Shown piece after piece: positions 23,625-32,278 of a stretch of DNA of 64,000 bases. The notes beneath the pieces are model-generated. The model saw nothing but the letters and a program-made list of their open reading frames with translations. It was not told the origin of the DNA and did no database searches. The position numbers and the translations under genes are program-made. How positions within the stretch are numbered: the stretch's first letter is position 1; each line of letters opens with the position of its first letter. This stretch comes from JAICMB01 sp963838885 (lineage in GTDB: Bacteria > Acidobacteriota > Terriglobia > Bryobacterales > Bryobacteraceae): NCBI GenBank assembly GCA_963838885.1, contig CAWITB010000031.1, positions 1 to 64,000 on the forward strand, given 5' to 3'.

Positions 23625-24059
23625 TTAGCTCGCTTTCGCCGCCTTCAAATCTTCGCCGATCAGCTCCTTCGCGTGTACCACGTCCGCGAGCAGAAAGCTG
23701 ACGCACGAAAGAATGTCGTCCTCGTCGTCGGATCCCAGATCCTGGAGCTTGCAGAAATTGTTAAGCGTGACGGCGACCTCGCCGGCGTTCGTCTCGTATA
23801 ACTGGAAGTACGACGTCGAGATGCCGTTACCGGCATCCAGCATTTTCCGCATGATCGCGGGAGTGATCGCGGAGCGGGGCACGACCTTGCATACCAATGA
23901 CAAGAAAAGGATGCCGCCCTGGAGAACGGCCCGCAGCGACACCCCGCTGTCGATTTCTTGAATGCTCAGTGCGTCGTCGCCAATCTCGGTGACGGAGTAG
24001 CGTTGGGCGGCCAAGAGCGCGTGTACTTGGCTGAGACGTGAAGTCGCGGTTTCCGGCAT
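23625..24059 (-). CDS. YjfI/YbjN-like small protein, first gene of the PspA operon
   Basis: The 144-aa soluble protein has an alpha/beta layout: LHVALLAAQRYSVTEI-type N-terminal helix, GILFLSLVCKVVPRSAI strand, FQLYETNAGEVAVTLNNF strands and a long acidic C-terminal helix (DDEDDILSCVSFLLADVVH). This matches the general form of DUF2170 (YjfI) or YbjN proteins, which are chaperone-like. DUF2170 is favoured because it precedes PspA in yjfI-yjfJ operons. Spacing to the next gene is 27 bp. A 101-bp divergent region separates it from the porin gene at 24161 and should hold both promoters. Confidence 0.55.
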   Translation of the reverse strand: MPETATSRLSQVHALLAAQRYSVTEIGDDALSIQEIDSGVSLRAVLQGGILFLSLVCKVVPRSAITPAIMRKMLDAGNGISTSYFQLYETNAGEVAVTLNNFCKLQDLGSDDEDDILSCVSFLLADVVHAKELIGEDLKAAKAS

Positions 24060-24160
24060 AGTTGTTCCCCTGTGTGGAGTACGGAACGAACGTGGAGTTT
24101 GTTCGCTAAACGATTGTAGTATAGCGCCGCCCCGCCGCGTTTTCCCGCTATCATTCGTGG

Positions 24161-25525
24161 ATGGCGTCTCGCCTCGCCGCGGCTGTTCGGATCTCTGTTC
24201 TTATAGTCCTGTGCCCCGCCTTCGCGCAGCCCGCTCCACCCGCATCTGGAATGGCGGCTCCGGACCAGGCGGCTAGCCACGATTGGGTCATGCCGCTCGA
24301 TCAATTGAACAAACAGTTGCCCGCCTGGATCCGCTTTACCGGCCGGTTTCGCACGCGTTGGGAGATGGCGGCGGGCATCGGCTTTGGGGTCTTCAACGAC
24401 GGCTATCTATTGACGCAGCTCCGCGTAGGCTTAATCCTTCAGCCTGTAAAATGGCTCAGCTTCGTGGGCGAAACGCAGGATTCGCGCGTGTTCTTCAACC
24501 AGCGCACCGGAAATGTTCCACCGTATCAGAACACGTGGGATGTCCGGCAGGCCTACGGAGAACTGGGCAGTTCAAAAGAGGGTTGGGCCGACCTGATGGT
24601 GGGACGCCAAGTGCTGAGTTTCGGAGATGAGCGCCTCATTGGCCCGTCCGACTGGTTAAACCAAGGCCGTACGTTCGATACGGTCCGCTTCGATGTGCAC
24701 CAGCCCGGTTTTAACGTCGCGCTCTTCGCGTCGTCCGTTGTCGTTGCGCGGGACGGCGTTGTCGACCACCATTACGAAGGCAACGACACGTACGGTGTTT
24801 ACTCGAGCTTCACTCGTCTCATTCCGCAATCGACCGTTGAGCCTTACGTAATCTGGCGCGTCGCTCCGGGCAATTTACGGCTGAACGAAAACCAGGGCCG
24901 CGGCGCGCTGAACGAGTTTACGGGCGGCGTGCGCTGGGTGGGCAAACTGCCGGCGCGATTCGGCTACAACGTCGAGATGGATAAGCAGGGAGGCTCCTTA
25001 GGACCGGACACGATCGCCTCCTGGGCCGGGCACTGGCGCGTCGATAGGGGATTCGAAACCCGCTTCGGACAACTGACCCCGTTTATCGAATCGAACTATG
25101 CCTCGGGAACGAGAAATTACAGCAGTACGAATTGGAATACGTTCGATCAGATATATCCGTCATCGCACGACAAGTTGGGTTTCGCCGACCTCGTGGGTTG
25201 GCGAAATATCCGGCAGGTCCGCGGCGGTCTCGAAGAGAACATCTCGAAGAATTGGAAGACCAAGCAAACATTCGAGGATTTCTGGCTGGCCAATACGCAC
25301 GACGCTCTATACGGCACTTCGGGAGCTCTGGTGGTGCGCTCCACGAATCCCAACGTGAGCAGTCATGTAGGCGAAGAACTCGATCTTGTCTTCGAGCGCG
25401 ATTTCAACCGCGCCATGATCCTGGGATTTGGATGGGCCCACTTTTTCACCGGCCCGTTTTTGAATGCGACCGCTCGAACCAAGGATTACAACTATCCCTA
25501 CCTGTATTTCACCTATCGCCTTTAA
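24161..25525 (+). CDS. Alginate-export-type outer-membrane porin
   Basis: This 454-aa protein has a Sec signal (LAAAVRISVLIVLCPAFAQP) and a beta-barrel body of the Alginate_exp group. Characteristic strands are WIRFTGRFRTRWEMAAGIGF, VGETQDSRVFFNQRTGNVPP, WADLMVGRQVLSFGDERLIG and LVFERDFNRAMILGFGWAHF, with a terminal aromatic-rich strand YPYLYFTYRL. Relatives of AlgE export or take up charged sugars; in soil bacteria many of these barrels have no known substrate. It stands alone: divergent from the PspA operon and convergent with the RNase T2 gene, with only 3 bp between stops. Confidence 0.8.
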   Translation: MASRLAAAVRISVLIVLCPAFAQPAPPASGMAAPDQAASHDWVMPLDQLNKQLPAWIRFTGRFRTRWEMAAGIGFGVFNDGYLLTQLRVGLILQPVKWLSFVGETQDSRVFFNQRTGNVPPYQNTWDVRQAYGELGSSKEGWADLMVGRQVLSFGDERLIGPSDWLNQGRTFDTVRFDVHQPGFNVALFASSVVVARDGVVDHHYEGNDTYGVYSSFTRLIPQSTVEPYVIWRVAPGNLRLNENQGRGALNEFTGGVRWVGKLPARFGYNVEMDKQGGSLGPDTIASWAGHWRVDRGFETRFGQLTPFIESNYASGTRNYSSTNWNTFDQIYPSSHDKLGFADLVGWRNIRQVRGGLEENISKNWKTKQTFEDFWLANTHDALYGTSGALVVRSTNPNVSSHVGEELDLVFERDFNRAMILGFGWAHFFTGPFLNATARTKDYNYPYLYFTYRL

Positions 25526-25528
25526 TCG

Positions 25529-26173
25529 CTACCGAACGGGCCTGATGACAACGCGATCCGTCCGGCACTCCCCTGCGTTGGCCGTGCATCGCCGGGCGTT
25601 CAGGTTCCGGTCGAAACAGACCCGCACTTCCTGCAACTCGCCGTCGCGATAACAGGAGACGCGAAATGAATCCCGCGGGAAACGGGAATTGGCGGCCGCG
25701 AAATCGGCTTCGATTTGGGAGGGGCTCAAGTTCAGTTCGCGAGAAGGCTGTTGCAGGTCATTTGGGATTGCGACCGAATCGCGCGCCTTTCGCACGGCGC
25801 TGAAATACTCGCTTGCGCTCAACCCGCTGCACGTGCCATGCATGGCCCACTCATGCTGAATCAGCGATTCGGACGGATAATAATTGAGCATTGCGCGAAC
25901 GGTATCGCGCCCCACGGGGCTGGCGGGTCCGCAGTGCTCCGGTCCACGGGAGTTCTCGCCCTGCGGCCACAAGCCGTGCACGACGAATCCCATTCGCCGC
26001 CCGGGACCGCATTCTCGAAAGTCTTTTTCACCCTCCGGCTGCGCGCAAAAATCGGGGGCATAGGAGAGTGAAAGAAGATAATAGTCGAAAGTCCCGCCGG
26101 TCCGGCGATGGTGCGAGCGCGCCGCCAGCGGTAAAGCCACGACGCTAAGAAGAAGAATCAGACTAACACGCAT
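25529..26173 (-). CDS. Exported ribonuclease T2
   Basis: This 214-aa secreted RNase has the signal LILLLSVVALPLAARS and both active-site boxes: CAS I FVVHGLWPQG with His, and CAS II HEWAMHGTC with His-Glu-His. Four or more Cys (DFCAQ, ECGPG, HCGPA, GTCSG) can form the family disulfides. It cleaves single-stranded RNA through 2',3'-cyclic phosphates, outside the cytoplasm. ATG 26173 is preferred because the signal begins there; the frame opens 6 codons earlier. It fits with the nearby nucleoside uptake operon as a source of nucleotides, but it is in a separate transcript. Confidence 0.9.
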   Translation of the reverse strand: MRVSLILLLSVVALPLAARSHHRRTGGTFDYYLLSLSYAPDFCAQPEGEKDFRECGPGRRMGFVVHGLWPQGENSRGPEHCGPASPVGRDTVRAMLNYYPSESLIQHEWAMHGTCSGLSASEYFSAVRKARDSVAIPNDLQQPSRELNLSPSQIEADFAAANSRFPRDSFRVSCYRDGELQEVRVCFDRNLNARRCTANAGECRTDRVVIRPVR

Positions 26174-26764
26174 TCCTGGCGGCCCAGTCAAAAGGAAATA
26201 CCTCTACTTTGCAGGAAGGGAGACATTTCTAATTCGCGTTTACGCAAACCTACTCTCGCCTTCGACCCTTATATTATTCCAGATCTCGGTGCCGCGACAA
26301 CGGCCCTCTGTGATGAGTTGAAGCGCGAGATCACACGTATTGAGACCGCCAACGTGGCATTGTCCGGGCAAACGACCTTTACGGATCCGAACGCGAGCCA
26401 AAGGCTCTGAGGTTGATAACGGCATTGACCGCTGACTGCCAGCGGCGACCCTCGAATACGCATCGAATTCGAGGATGCCCACCATCGTGGGTACAACTGG
26501 AACGACTATGTTATGGCGAGTGCATCCATAAAATGAGGCGTACATCGCGACGCAGATGAAGGACCTTGTTCAACATCTCAATCAACTGCTCACCTACTTG
26601 CCTCAGAGTTAAGGCTCCCATCGCCCGCTTCCTGGAAGTGGAAAAGGAATTATGCGCTTTCTTCGACCAGTAATCGGGCGAGCAAGAACTAACGACAGAA
26701 CCCTGACCCAAGATCTCGTACGAATTCCATCGCGCTCGCATGCCGCTCCAGCGTTGATCGTTGA
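26174..26764. other. Non-coding stretch, no recognised gene
   Basis: Short minus-strand frames at 26240-26545 and 26511-26741 exist. The second contains LRQVGEQLIEMLNKVLHLRR, which looks protein-like, but neither matches a known family nor has a clear ribosome site. GC is lower than in the flanking genes, so a decayed gene is possible. Confidence 0.4.
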
Positions 26765-28150
26765 CTATTTCAACGATGCGGAAACCTTGGCGCGGTACTC
26801 CTTGGCCTTCGCTATAATTTGCGCTTGATTTAACGTGAGCGAGCGCCCGTCGCGGACAATCTGCTTACCGTTTACGACGACGTCCTGAACGTCGCTCCCC
26901 TTCAATGCATAGACGATCTGCGAATACACGTTATACATAGGAACGGCGTGGGGCCGATCGAGGCGCAGCGTAATGAAGTCGGCGCGCTTGCCGGGTTCGA
27001 GCGATCCGATCTCTTTGTCCATCCCAACAGCGGCGGCGCCGAGAATGGTCGCCATTTCGATGGCCTCCTCGGCCGGCAGGGCGCGCGGGTCGCCACTCGT
27101 TACCTTCTGCAGATCGGAAGCGAGATTCATCTCTTCCATCAGGTCGAAATCGTTATTGCTGCCGGCCGGACCGTCCGTTCCAAGGCCGGTCGGAATTCCG
27201 GCCGCGAGCAGCTTCAATACCGGCGCGACGCCGCTCGCAAGTTTCATGTTGCTGGAGGGGCAATGCGCGATTCCCGTCCCGTGCTTCTTGAGCGTGGCAA
27301 TGTCGCGGTTATCGAGCCACACCCCGTGGGCGGCGATCGTGCGGCCGTCCAAAACGCCTAGCGCGTCGAGCAACTCCGTCGGGCTCATACCGCGCTTGGC
27401 CTCGCAGTCGTCGTCCTCACGCTTCGTCTCCGAAAGATGAATCACAAGCGGAACGCCGTAGCGATTCGCGAGCCGGCGCGAGGAGCGCAAATCGGCATCG
27501 CTGTTCGTGTACATAGAGTGCGGCGCGACGGCCGGAACAATCAGCGGGTCGTTCTTGAACTGCTGGATGAAGCGCTCGGTGAAACGCAGCGAATCTGCCG
27601 GCGTCTTGGCGTCGGGAACCGGGAACCCGATGATCGTCTCGCCCAGGATGCCGCGCATTCCCGCTTCTTTGACAGCCTGCGCGGCGTGGTCCTCGTAATA
27701 ATACATGTCGACGAACGTCGTTGTACCGGAGAGCATCATCTCGAGGCAAGCCAGGCGAGTGCCCCACAGTACGAAATCGGACGTAACGTTCTTCGCCTCC
27801 GCCGGGAAGATATATTTCTCGAGCCAGTCTTGTAACGTGAGGTCGTCGGCGATGCCGCGCAGCAGCGACATGGCGGCGTGCGTGTGCGTGTTGATAAGTC
27901 CGGGCATCAGGATCGCGTCCGGCCGGTCGAGCCGTCGCGGCGCCTGGTACCCCGCTTCCACTTCCGCGCGCGGTCCCACGGCTACGATGCGCTCTCCGCG
28001 GACCGCGACGGCGCCGTTGTCAATAAGGCGGCGCGCGGCATCCATGGTGACTACATAGCGCGCGGTGTAGATCGCATCCGCCGTTTCGGCGTACGCGGCG
28101 AGGGTAAAGACGCAGACGAGGAGACAGGCCCTATTCAATGAACGATGCAT
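26765..28150 (-). CDS. Exported amidohydrolase of the TrzA/nucleoside-deaminase group
   Basis: This 461-aa protein has a Sec signal (ACLLVCVFTLAAYAETADA). Metal-site motifs of the cytosine-deaminase-like amidohydrolases are complete: PGLINTHTHAAMSLLRG (HxH), VAPHSMYTNSD, VIHLSETKREDDDCE (His, Glu), IAAHGVWLD (His) and GLGTDGPAGSNNDFDLMEEM (Asp). The relatives deaminate S-adenosylhomocysteine, methylthioadenosine, adenosine or triazines. Here it is the last gene of a nucleoside-salvage operon, overlapping cdd by 20 nt, so a nucleoside deaminase acting in the periplasm is the best guess. A signal peptide is unusual for this group. Confidence 0.8.
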   Translation of the reverse strand: MHRSLNRACLLVCVFTLAAYAETADAIYTARYVVTMDAARRLIDNGAVAVRGERIVAVGPRAEVEAGYQAPRRLDRPDAILMPGLINTHTHAAMSLLRGIADDLTLQDWLEKYIFPAEAKNVTSDFVLWGTRLACLEMMLSGTTTFVDMYYYEDHAAQAVKEAGMRGILGETIIGFPVPDAKTPADSLRFTERFIQQFKNDPLIVPAVAPHSMYTNSDADLRSSRRLANRYGVPLVIHLSETKREDDDCEAKRGMSPTELLDALGVLDGRTIAAHGVWLDNRDIATLKKHGTGIAHCPSSNMKLASGVAPVLKLLAAGIPTGLGTDGPAGSNNDFDLMEEMNLASDLQKVTSGDPRALPAEEAIEMATILGAAAVGMDKEIGSLEPGKRADFITLRLDRPHAVPMYNVYSQIVYALKGSDVQDVVVNGKQIVRDGRSLTLNQAQIIAKAKEYRAKVSASLK

Positions 28151-28520
28151 CGAACGGCCTTGGGAACAGATCTTTCATCTGGAACGTTTCCGATTTCCCC
28201 CGCAGGTTTGCGAGCCGCACTTCGATGTCGCCGCAAAACTCCCAAAGTATCTGGCGGCAGGCGCCGCATGGAGGCGTCAGAAGTCCCGTGTCGGCCACCA
28301 CCACCATTTGCCGAAAGCCGCCGCCCCCTTCGGAGATGGCCTTGAATACGGCCACGCGCTCGGCGCAGACGGTAAGCCCGTAGCTGGCGTTCTCCACGTT
28401 GCAGCCCGTGAAGATGCGGCCGGACGCGTCCTCGAGAGCCGCCCCGACCTTAAATTTCGAAAACGGAGCGTGCGCGTTTTCGCGCGCCATGCGCGCGGCT
28501 TCGAAAAGGACATCAGGCAT
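28131..28520 (-). CDS. cdd: Cytidine deaminase
   Basis: This is a 129-aa homotetrameric-type cytidine deaminase. TGCNVENASYGLTVCAERVA carries the catalytic Glu and first zinc Cys; PPCGACRQILWEF has the other two Cys. It converts cytidine and deoxycytidine to uridine and deoxyuridine, feeding the pyrimidine phosphorylase of the same operon. ATG 28520 overlaps the end of the purine phosphorylase gene by 8 nt; TTG 28526 is a weaker alternative. The stop lies inside the amidohydrolase gene. Confidence 0.93.
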   Translation of the reverse strand: MPDVLFEAARMARENAHAPFSKFKVGAALEDASGRIFTGCNVENASYGLTVCAERVAVFKAISEGGGGFRQMVVVADTGLLTPPCGACRQILWEFCGDIEVRLANLRGKSETFQMKDLFPRPFDASFIE

Positions 28521-29323
28521 CGGCAAGTCTAGGCAGCAGAGCTTTCAAAAGATTTACCAGAGTATCGCGAACCGCGCGTCCCGTTTCGAGCACTTCTTCA
28601 TGCTGGATCTTGCGCGGTAGAATGCCGGCCGCCATATTCGTAACGCAGGAAATCGCCAAAACGCGCACGCCGAGATAGTTCGCGACGATGACTTCGGGAA
28701 CCGTCGACATACCGACCAAGTCGGCGCCGATGCCGCGCAGAGAATCGAATCTCCGCCGGCGTTTCGTAACTCGGACCCGGCATCGCCGCATAGACGCCTT
28801 CGGCCAGTTCAATGCCCATTTCGCCCGCGACCTGACGCGCAATGGCGCGGTAAGCGGCCGAATAGGCGTCCGTCATATCGGGGAAGCGCGGGCCCAGCGA
28901 ATCGTCGTTCGGTCCCGCGAGAGGGTTCACCCCTTGCAGATTGATGTGATCCGAGATGAGCACGAGAGCGCCTTGTTTATAGGCGAGATTGATGCCGCCC
29001 GCGGCGTTGGTGAAAACCATGGACTGGACGCCAAGCTGCGCCAGCACGCGCACGCCGGTGGTCACCTGCGCGGGCGTGTAGCCTTCGTAGAGATGCGAGC
29101 GGCCCGCAAGAACGGCAATTTCGAGATCGCCGAGCGAACCAAGGATCAGCTTGCCGGCGTGGCCAATCGCGGTCGATTGCGGCCAGCCGGGAATCTCGGC
29201 GTAGGGGATGACAAAAGGATCGCTGAGTTCATCCGCGAACGATCCCAGACCGCTGCCGAGAACGACGCCGAGGCGCGGGGCGGACTGCGTCAAGGTGCGG
29301 ACGTAATCGGCGGCTTCGCTCAC
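28513..29323 (-). pseudogene. punA: Purine-nucleoside phosphorylase, interrupted by a +1 frameshift
   Basis: The first part encodes LGVVLGSGLGSFADEL (phosphate loop), GHAGKLILG, GRSHLYEGYTPAQVTTGVRV, TNAAGGINLAY and PGPSYETPAEIRF. A second frame then continues with LRGIGADLVGMSTVPEVIVA and FAISCVTNMAAG-type sequence to the end. One extra base near 28741-28748 breaks the join. Corrected, it is about 270 aa, the normal length of a trimeric PNP that splits inosine and guanosine. GTG 29323 overlaps the nupC stop as GTGA. All active-site blocks are otherwise intact, so a base-calling error or a very recent mutation is likely. Confidence 0.85.
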
Positions 29324-30519
29324 AACAACATGCCCGCGATGCACGCGGACATGAAATTCGCCATGGTTCCGGCGGCGACGGCTCGCAAACCGAGACGCGC
29401 CAGATCGGATTTCCGCGTCGGCGCGAGCGCCCCGATACCGCCGATCTGAATCGCGATAGAGCTGAGATTCGCGAACCCGCACAGCGCATAAGTCGCGATG
29501 GTGAACGATCGCGGATCGAGATGCGGCTTCAAGGGACCAAGCTCCTGGAAGGCGATGAATTCGTTCAGAACGAGCCGGATGCCAAGGAGATTTCCTATCG
29601 ATCGGCAATCGTTCCATTTCACTCCTAGCAGCCACGCAACGGGCGAGAAAACGTAACCGAGGATCTGCTGCATGGACGTATGGAAATTCCCCAGAACGCC
29701 GTTCACCAGCGCAATCAAGGCCAGAAACGCAATCAACATCGCGGCGACATTGAGCGCCAGATTCAGTCCATCGCCGGCGCCGCGCGCGGCTGCGTCAATG
29801 AGGTTTACTCCCGGCCTCTCCACCTCGATCTTGACGCCGCCCGCGGTCGCGGGCTGCCCGATTTCGGGGATCAAGATTTTCGCCAGCATGATCGTAGCCG
29901 GCGCCGTCATGATCACGGCGGTCAACAAGTGCACGATCGAGACATGGGCCATCAAAACGTATGCGGCCATGACGGCGCCGGACACGTGGGCCATGCCGCT
30001 GACCATGATGGTGAATAGCTCGGATTCGGTCATGCCGGCGAGAAAGGGGCGTATCGTAAGAGGAGCCTCCGTCTGACCCATGAAAATGCTCGCGGCGACA
30101 TTGGTGGCTTCAGCGCCGCTCGCTCCCATGACGCGTTGCATCAAGACCGCCATGCCGCGCACGAAAACCTGCATCACTCCGAAGTAATAGAGAATCGCGA
30201 ACAGACTCGAGATAAAAATAATGATCGGAAGGACCTGAAACGCGAATACCACGCCGAACTCCGGCGACGCCGCGCCCAGCTTATCGCCGAAAACAAACTT
30301 ACTGCCCGCGGCGGAATACCCGAGCAACGCATTCACGCCCACGCTCGCCGTCTGGAACAGCAGTCCGAAGGGCGTTTTCAGAACGATAAACGCGAAAAGA
30401 AATTGCAGAGAAATGCCCCACACTATAATGCGGGGCTGGATTGCTTTCTTATGTTTTGAGAAAAGCAGACAGACCGCTAAAATCGACGCCAGCCCGAGAA
30501 GGCCAGTAAAGCGGTCCAT
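29320..30519 (-). CDS. nupC: Concentrative nucleoside transporter (CNT/NupC)
   Basis: This is a 399-aa inner-membrane carrier with about ten helices. The N-terminal Nucleos_tra2_N region (TGLLGLASILAVCLLFSKHK) is followed by the gate and core motifs GATNVAASIFMGQTEAPLTI (binding-site Gln-Thr-Glu), ELFTIMVSGMAHVSGAVMAA and the C-terminal LNEFIAFQEL and YALCGFANLSSIAIQIGG. It imports nucleosides with sodium or protons. It lies 10 bp downstream of the pyrimidine phosphorylase and overlaps punA by 4 nt. Length and motifs are typical. Confidence 0.95.
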   Translation of the reverse strand: MDRFTGLLGLASILAVCLLFSKHKKAIQPRIIVWGISLQFLFAFIVLKTPFGLLFQTASVGVNALLGYSAAGSKFVFGDKLGAASPEFGVVFAFQVLPIIIFISSLFAILYYFGVMQVFVRGMAVLMQRVMGASGAEATNVAASIFMGQTEAPLTIRPFLAGMTESELFTIMVSGMAHVSGAVMAAYVLMAHVSIVHLLTAVIMTAPATIMLAKILIPEIGQPATAGGVKIEVERPGVNLIDAAARGAGDGLNLALNVAAMLIAFLALIALVNGVLGNFHTSMQQILGYVFSPVAWLLGVKWNDCRSIGNLLGIRLVLNEFIAFQELGPLKPHLDPRSFTIATYALCGFANLSSIAIQIGGIGALAPTRKSDLARLGLRAVAAGTMANFMSACIAGMLL

Positions 30520-30529
30520 CCAGATAAGT

Positions 30530-31834
30530 TTATCCGACCACTTCGAGAATTAATTCGCGCTCGTCGGGCGCCGTGCCCGAAATGCGGAAAGCGTCCTCCA
30601 CCATTTGCGCGGCTTCCTCGACGTGCTCCTCGCTGGTGTAATAGAGGCGGCACAGCACGCCGCCGGCATCGATTTTATTGCCCACCTTCACCTCCAGAAT
30701 GACGCCCACCGCCGGGTCGATCTGGTCCTCCTTGGTATCGCGTCCGGCGCCGATCAGGTTCGAGGCCTGACCAATGTACTCGGCGTCGATGATGGTGACA
30801 TAGCCGGGGCGCGGCGACGTAATTTCACGCGCGCCAGTGGCGTTCGGAAGCAGCTCGAAGCGATCCAGCACCTGCGGATTGCCTCCTTGCGCCTGAATCA
30901 CTTCTTTGAACTTGCGGTATCCGGAGCCGTCGAGAAGACGGCGCTGCGCCAGGTCGCGCGCTTCGTCGAGCGTCTTCGTAATCTTGCCGAGGAAAATCAT
31001 GCGCGCGGCGAGCTCGAGCGAAAGCCGCGTGAGATCGGTCGGGCCGGCGTTCTGTAGAGTCTGCGAGACCTCCATGATCTCGAGAGCATTGCCGATGGCA
31101 TAGCCGAGCGGCTGGCTCATGTCGGTGATCAGCGCCTGAACGCGCTTATCGAGGCGGCGGCCAATACCGACCATCATCTGCGCCAGGCGGCGCGCGTCCA
31201 CCTGCTTCTTCATGAAGGCGCCCGCGCCCACCTTTACGTCGAGCACCAGAGCGTCCAGCCCCACCGCGACTTTCTTCGACATGATCGACGATGCGATCAA
31301 CGGTATGGACTCGACTGTGGCAGTGGCGTCGCGCAACGCATAGAGCTTGCCGTCCGCAGGCGCGAGCTCCGGCGTTTGGCCGATGAATGCGAGACCCAGA
31401 CGGCCGACCTGGTCCTTGAACTCGGCCGCGGTAAGGTCGGTGCGAAAACCCGGAATCGATTCTAGCTTGTCGAGCGTGCCGCCGGTGTGACCCAACGCGC
31501 GGCCCGAAATCATCGGCACAATGGCGCCCGCGGCGGCCGCGATCGGCGCCGCGATCAGGCTCGTCTTATCGCCTACGCCGCCCGTAGAATGCTTGTCGAC
31601 CTTCACGCCATGGATGTCGCTGAAGTCGAGCACGGAGCCGGAGTGCATCATGCTCTCGGTCAGCGCGCTCACCTCGCGATCGGACATGCCGCTGAAGAAA
31701 ACCGCCATCAGGAACGCGGAGACTTGATAATCGGGAATGTCGCCGCGCGTGTAGCCGTCGATGAAATACTTGATTTCTTCCGGCGAAAGCTCTTCGCGGT
31801 CGCGCTTCCGGTGGATCAGGTCAACAGTTCGCAT
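30530..31834 (-). CDS. pdp: Pyrimidine-nucleoside (thymidine) phosphorylase
   Basis: The 434-aa protein contains the signature KHSTGGVGDKTSLIAAPIAA that binds phosphate, the substrate segment SGRALGHTGGTLDKLESIPG and a C-terminal PYNP_C domain (LEVKVGNKIDAGGVLC). It cleaves uridine, thymidine or deoxyuridine to base and pentose-1-phosphate. I use pdp because the sequence does not separate DeoA from Pdp with certainty. The gene begins ATG 31834, 63 bp after the Nudix gene, and is followed closely by the transporter, so uptake and cleavage are made together. No deoC or phosphopentomutase is in the window. Confidence 0.93.
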   Translation of the reverse strand: MRTVDLIHRKRDREELSPEEIKYFIDGYTRGDIPDYQVSAFLMAVFFSGMSDREVSALTESMMHSGSVLDFSDIHGVKVDKHSTGGVGDKTSLIAAPIAAAAGAIVPMISGRALGHTGGTLDKLESIPGFRTDLTAAEFKDQVGRLGLAFIGQTPELAPADGKLYALRDATATVESIPLIASSIMSKKVAVGLDALVLDVKVGAGAFMKKQVDARRLAQMMVGIGRRLDKRVQALITDMSQPLGYAIGNALEIMEVSQTLQNAGPTDLTRLSLELAARMIFLGKITKTLDEARDLAQRRLLDGSGYRKFKEVIQAQGGNPQVLDRFELLPNATGAREITSPRPGYVTIIDAEYIGQASNLIGAGRDTKEDQIDPAVGVILEVKVGNKIDAGGVLCRLYYTSEEHVEEAAQMVEDAFRISGTAPDERELILEVVG

Positions 31835-31897
31835 TTAGAGTCCCTAAAACTAGCATCTTATTTAGCTGAATAACGCAATTTCACACCCCGCCGCCGG

Positions 31898-32278
31898 TCA
31901 TCGCGCGAGCGAGCGGATGAATTCCACGTCTCCTTCAAGAAAATCGCAGGAGGGCAGATCGTGGGGCAGAACCCACGAGATTTGTTCGAAAATCAGGTTG
32001 CGCGGCTCGCCAATGAACCGCTGGACCTTATGAAAGATTAGCAGGATCGGAGCGCGGCCGGGGTATTCATAGTCGTAACGCTCGATCTCGGGGCCGATTT
32101 CGGCGCGAATTCCCAGCTCCTCCCGGAGCTCCCGCGCCAATGCCTCGCGAGGCTCTTCCCCAGGCTCGACCTTGCCGCCGGGGAATTCCCATTTCAATGC
32201 ATGCGGCGTGTCCGGACGGCGCTGGGCGACTAGAATGCGGCCGTCGCGCTCGATCACCGCGGCGACAACCGTGGTCAC
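31898..32278 (-). CDS. Nudix hydrolase of the MutT type
   Basis: The 126-aa protein carries a perfect Nudix box GGKVEPGEEPREALARELRE followed by ELGI. The N-terminal strand VVAAVIERDGRILVAQRRPD and the substrate loop HALKWEFPGG match MutT, which hydrolyses 8-oxo-dGTP and related nucleotides. GTG 32278 overlaps the SelA-like stop (GTGA). In this operon it could cleanse nucleotide pools or act on a nucleoside-derived diphosphate; the exact substrate cannot be read from sequence. Confidence 0.85.
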   Translation of the reverse strand: MTTVVAAVIERDGRILVAQRRPDTPHALKWEFPGGKVEPGEEPREALARELREELGIRAEIGPEIERYDYEYPGRAPILLIFHKVQRFIGEPRNLIFEQISWVLPHDLPSCDFLEGDVEFIRSLAR

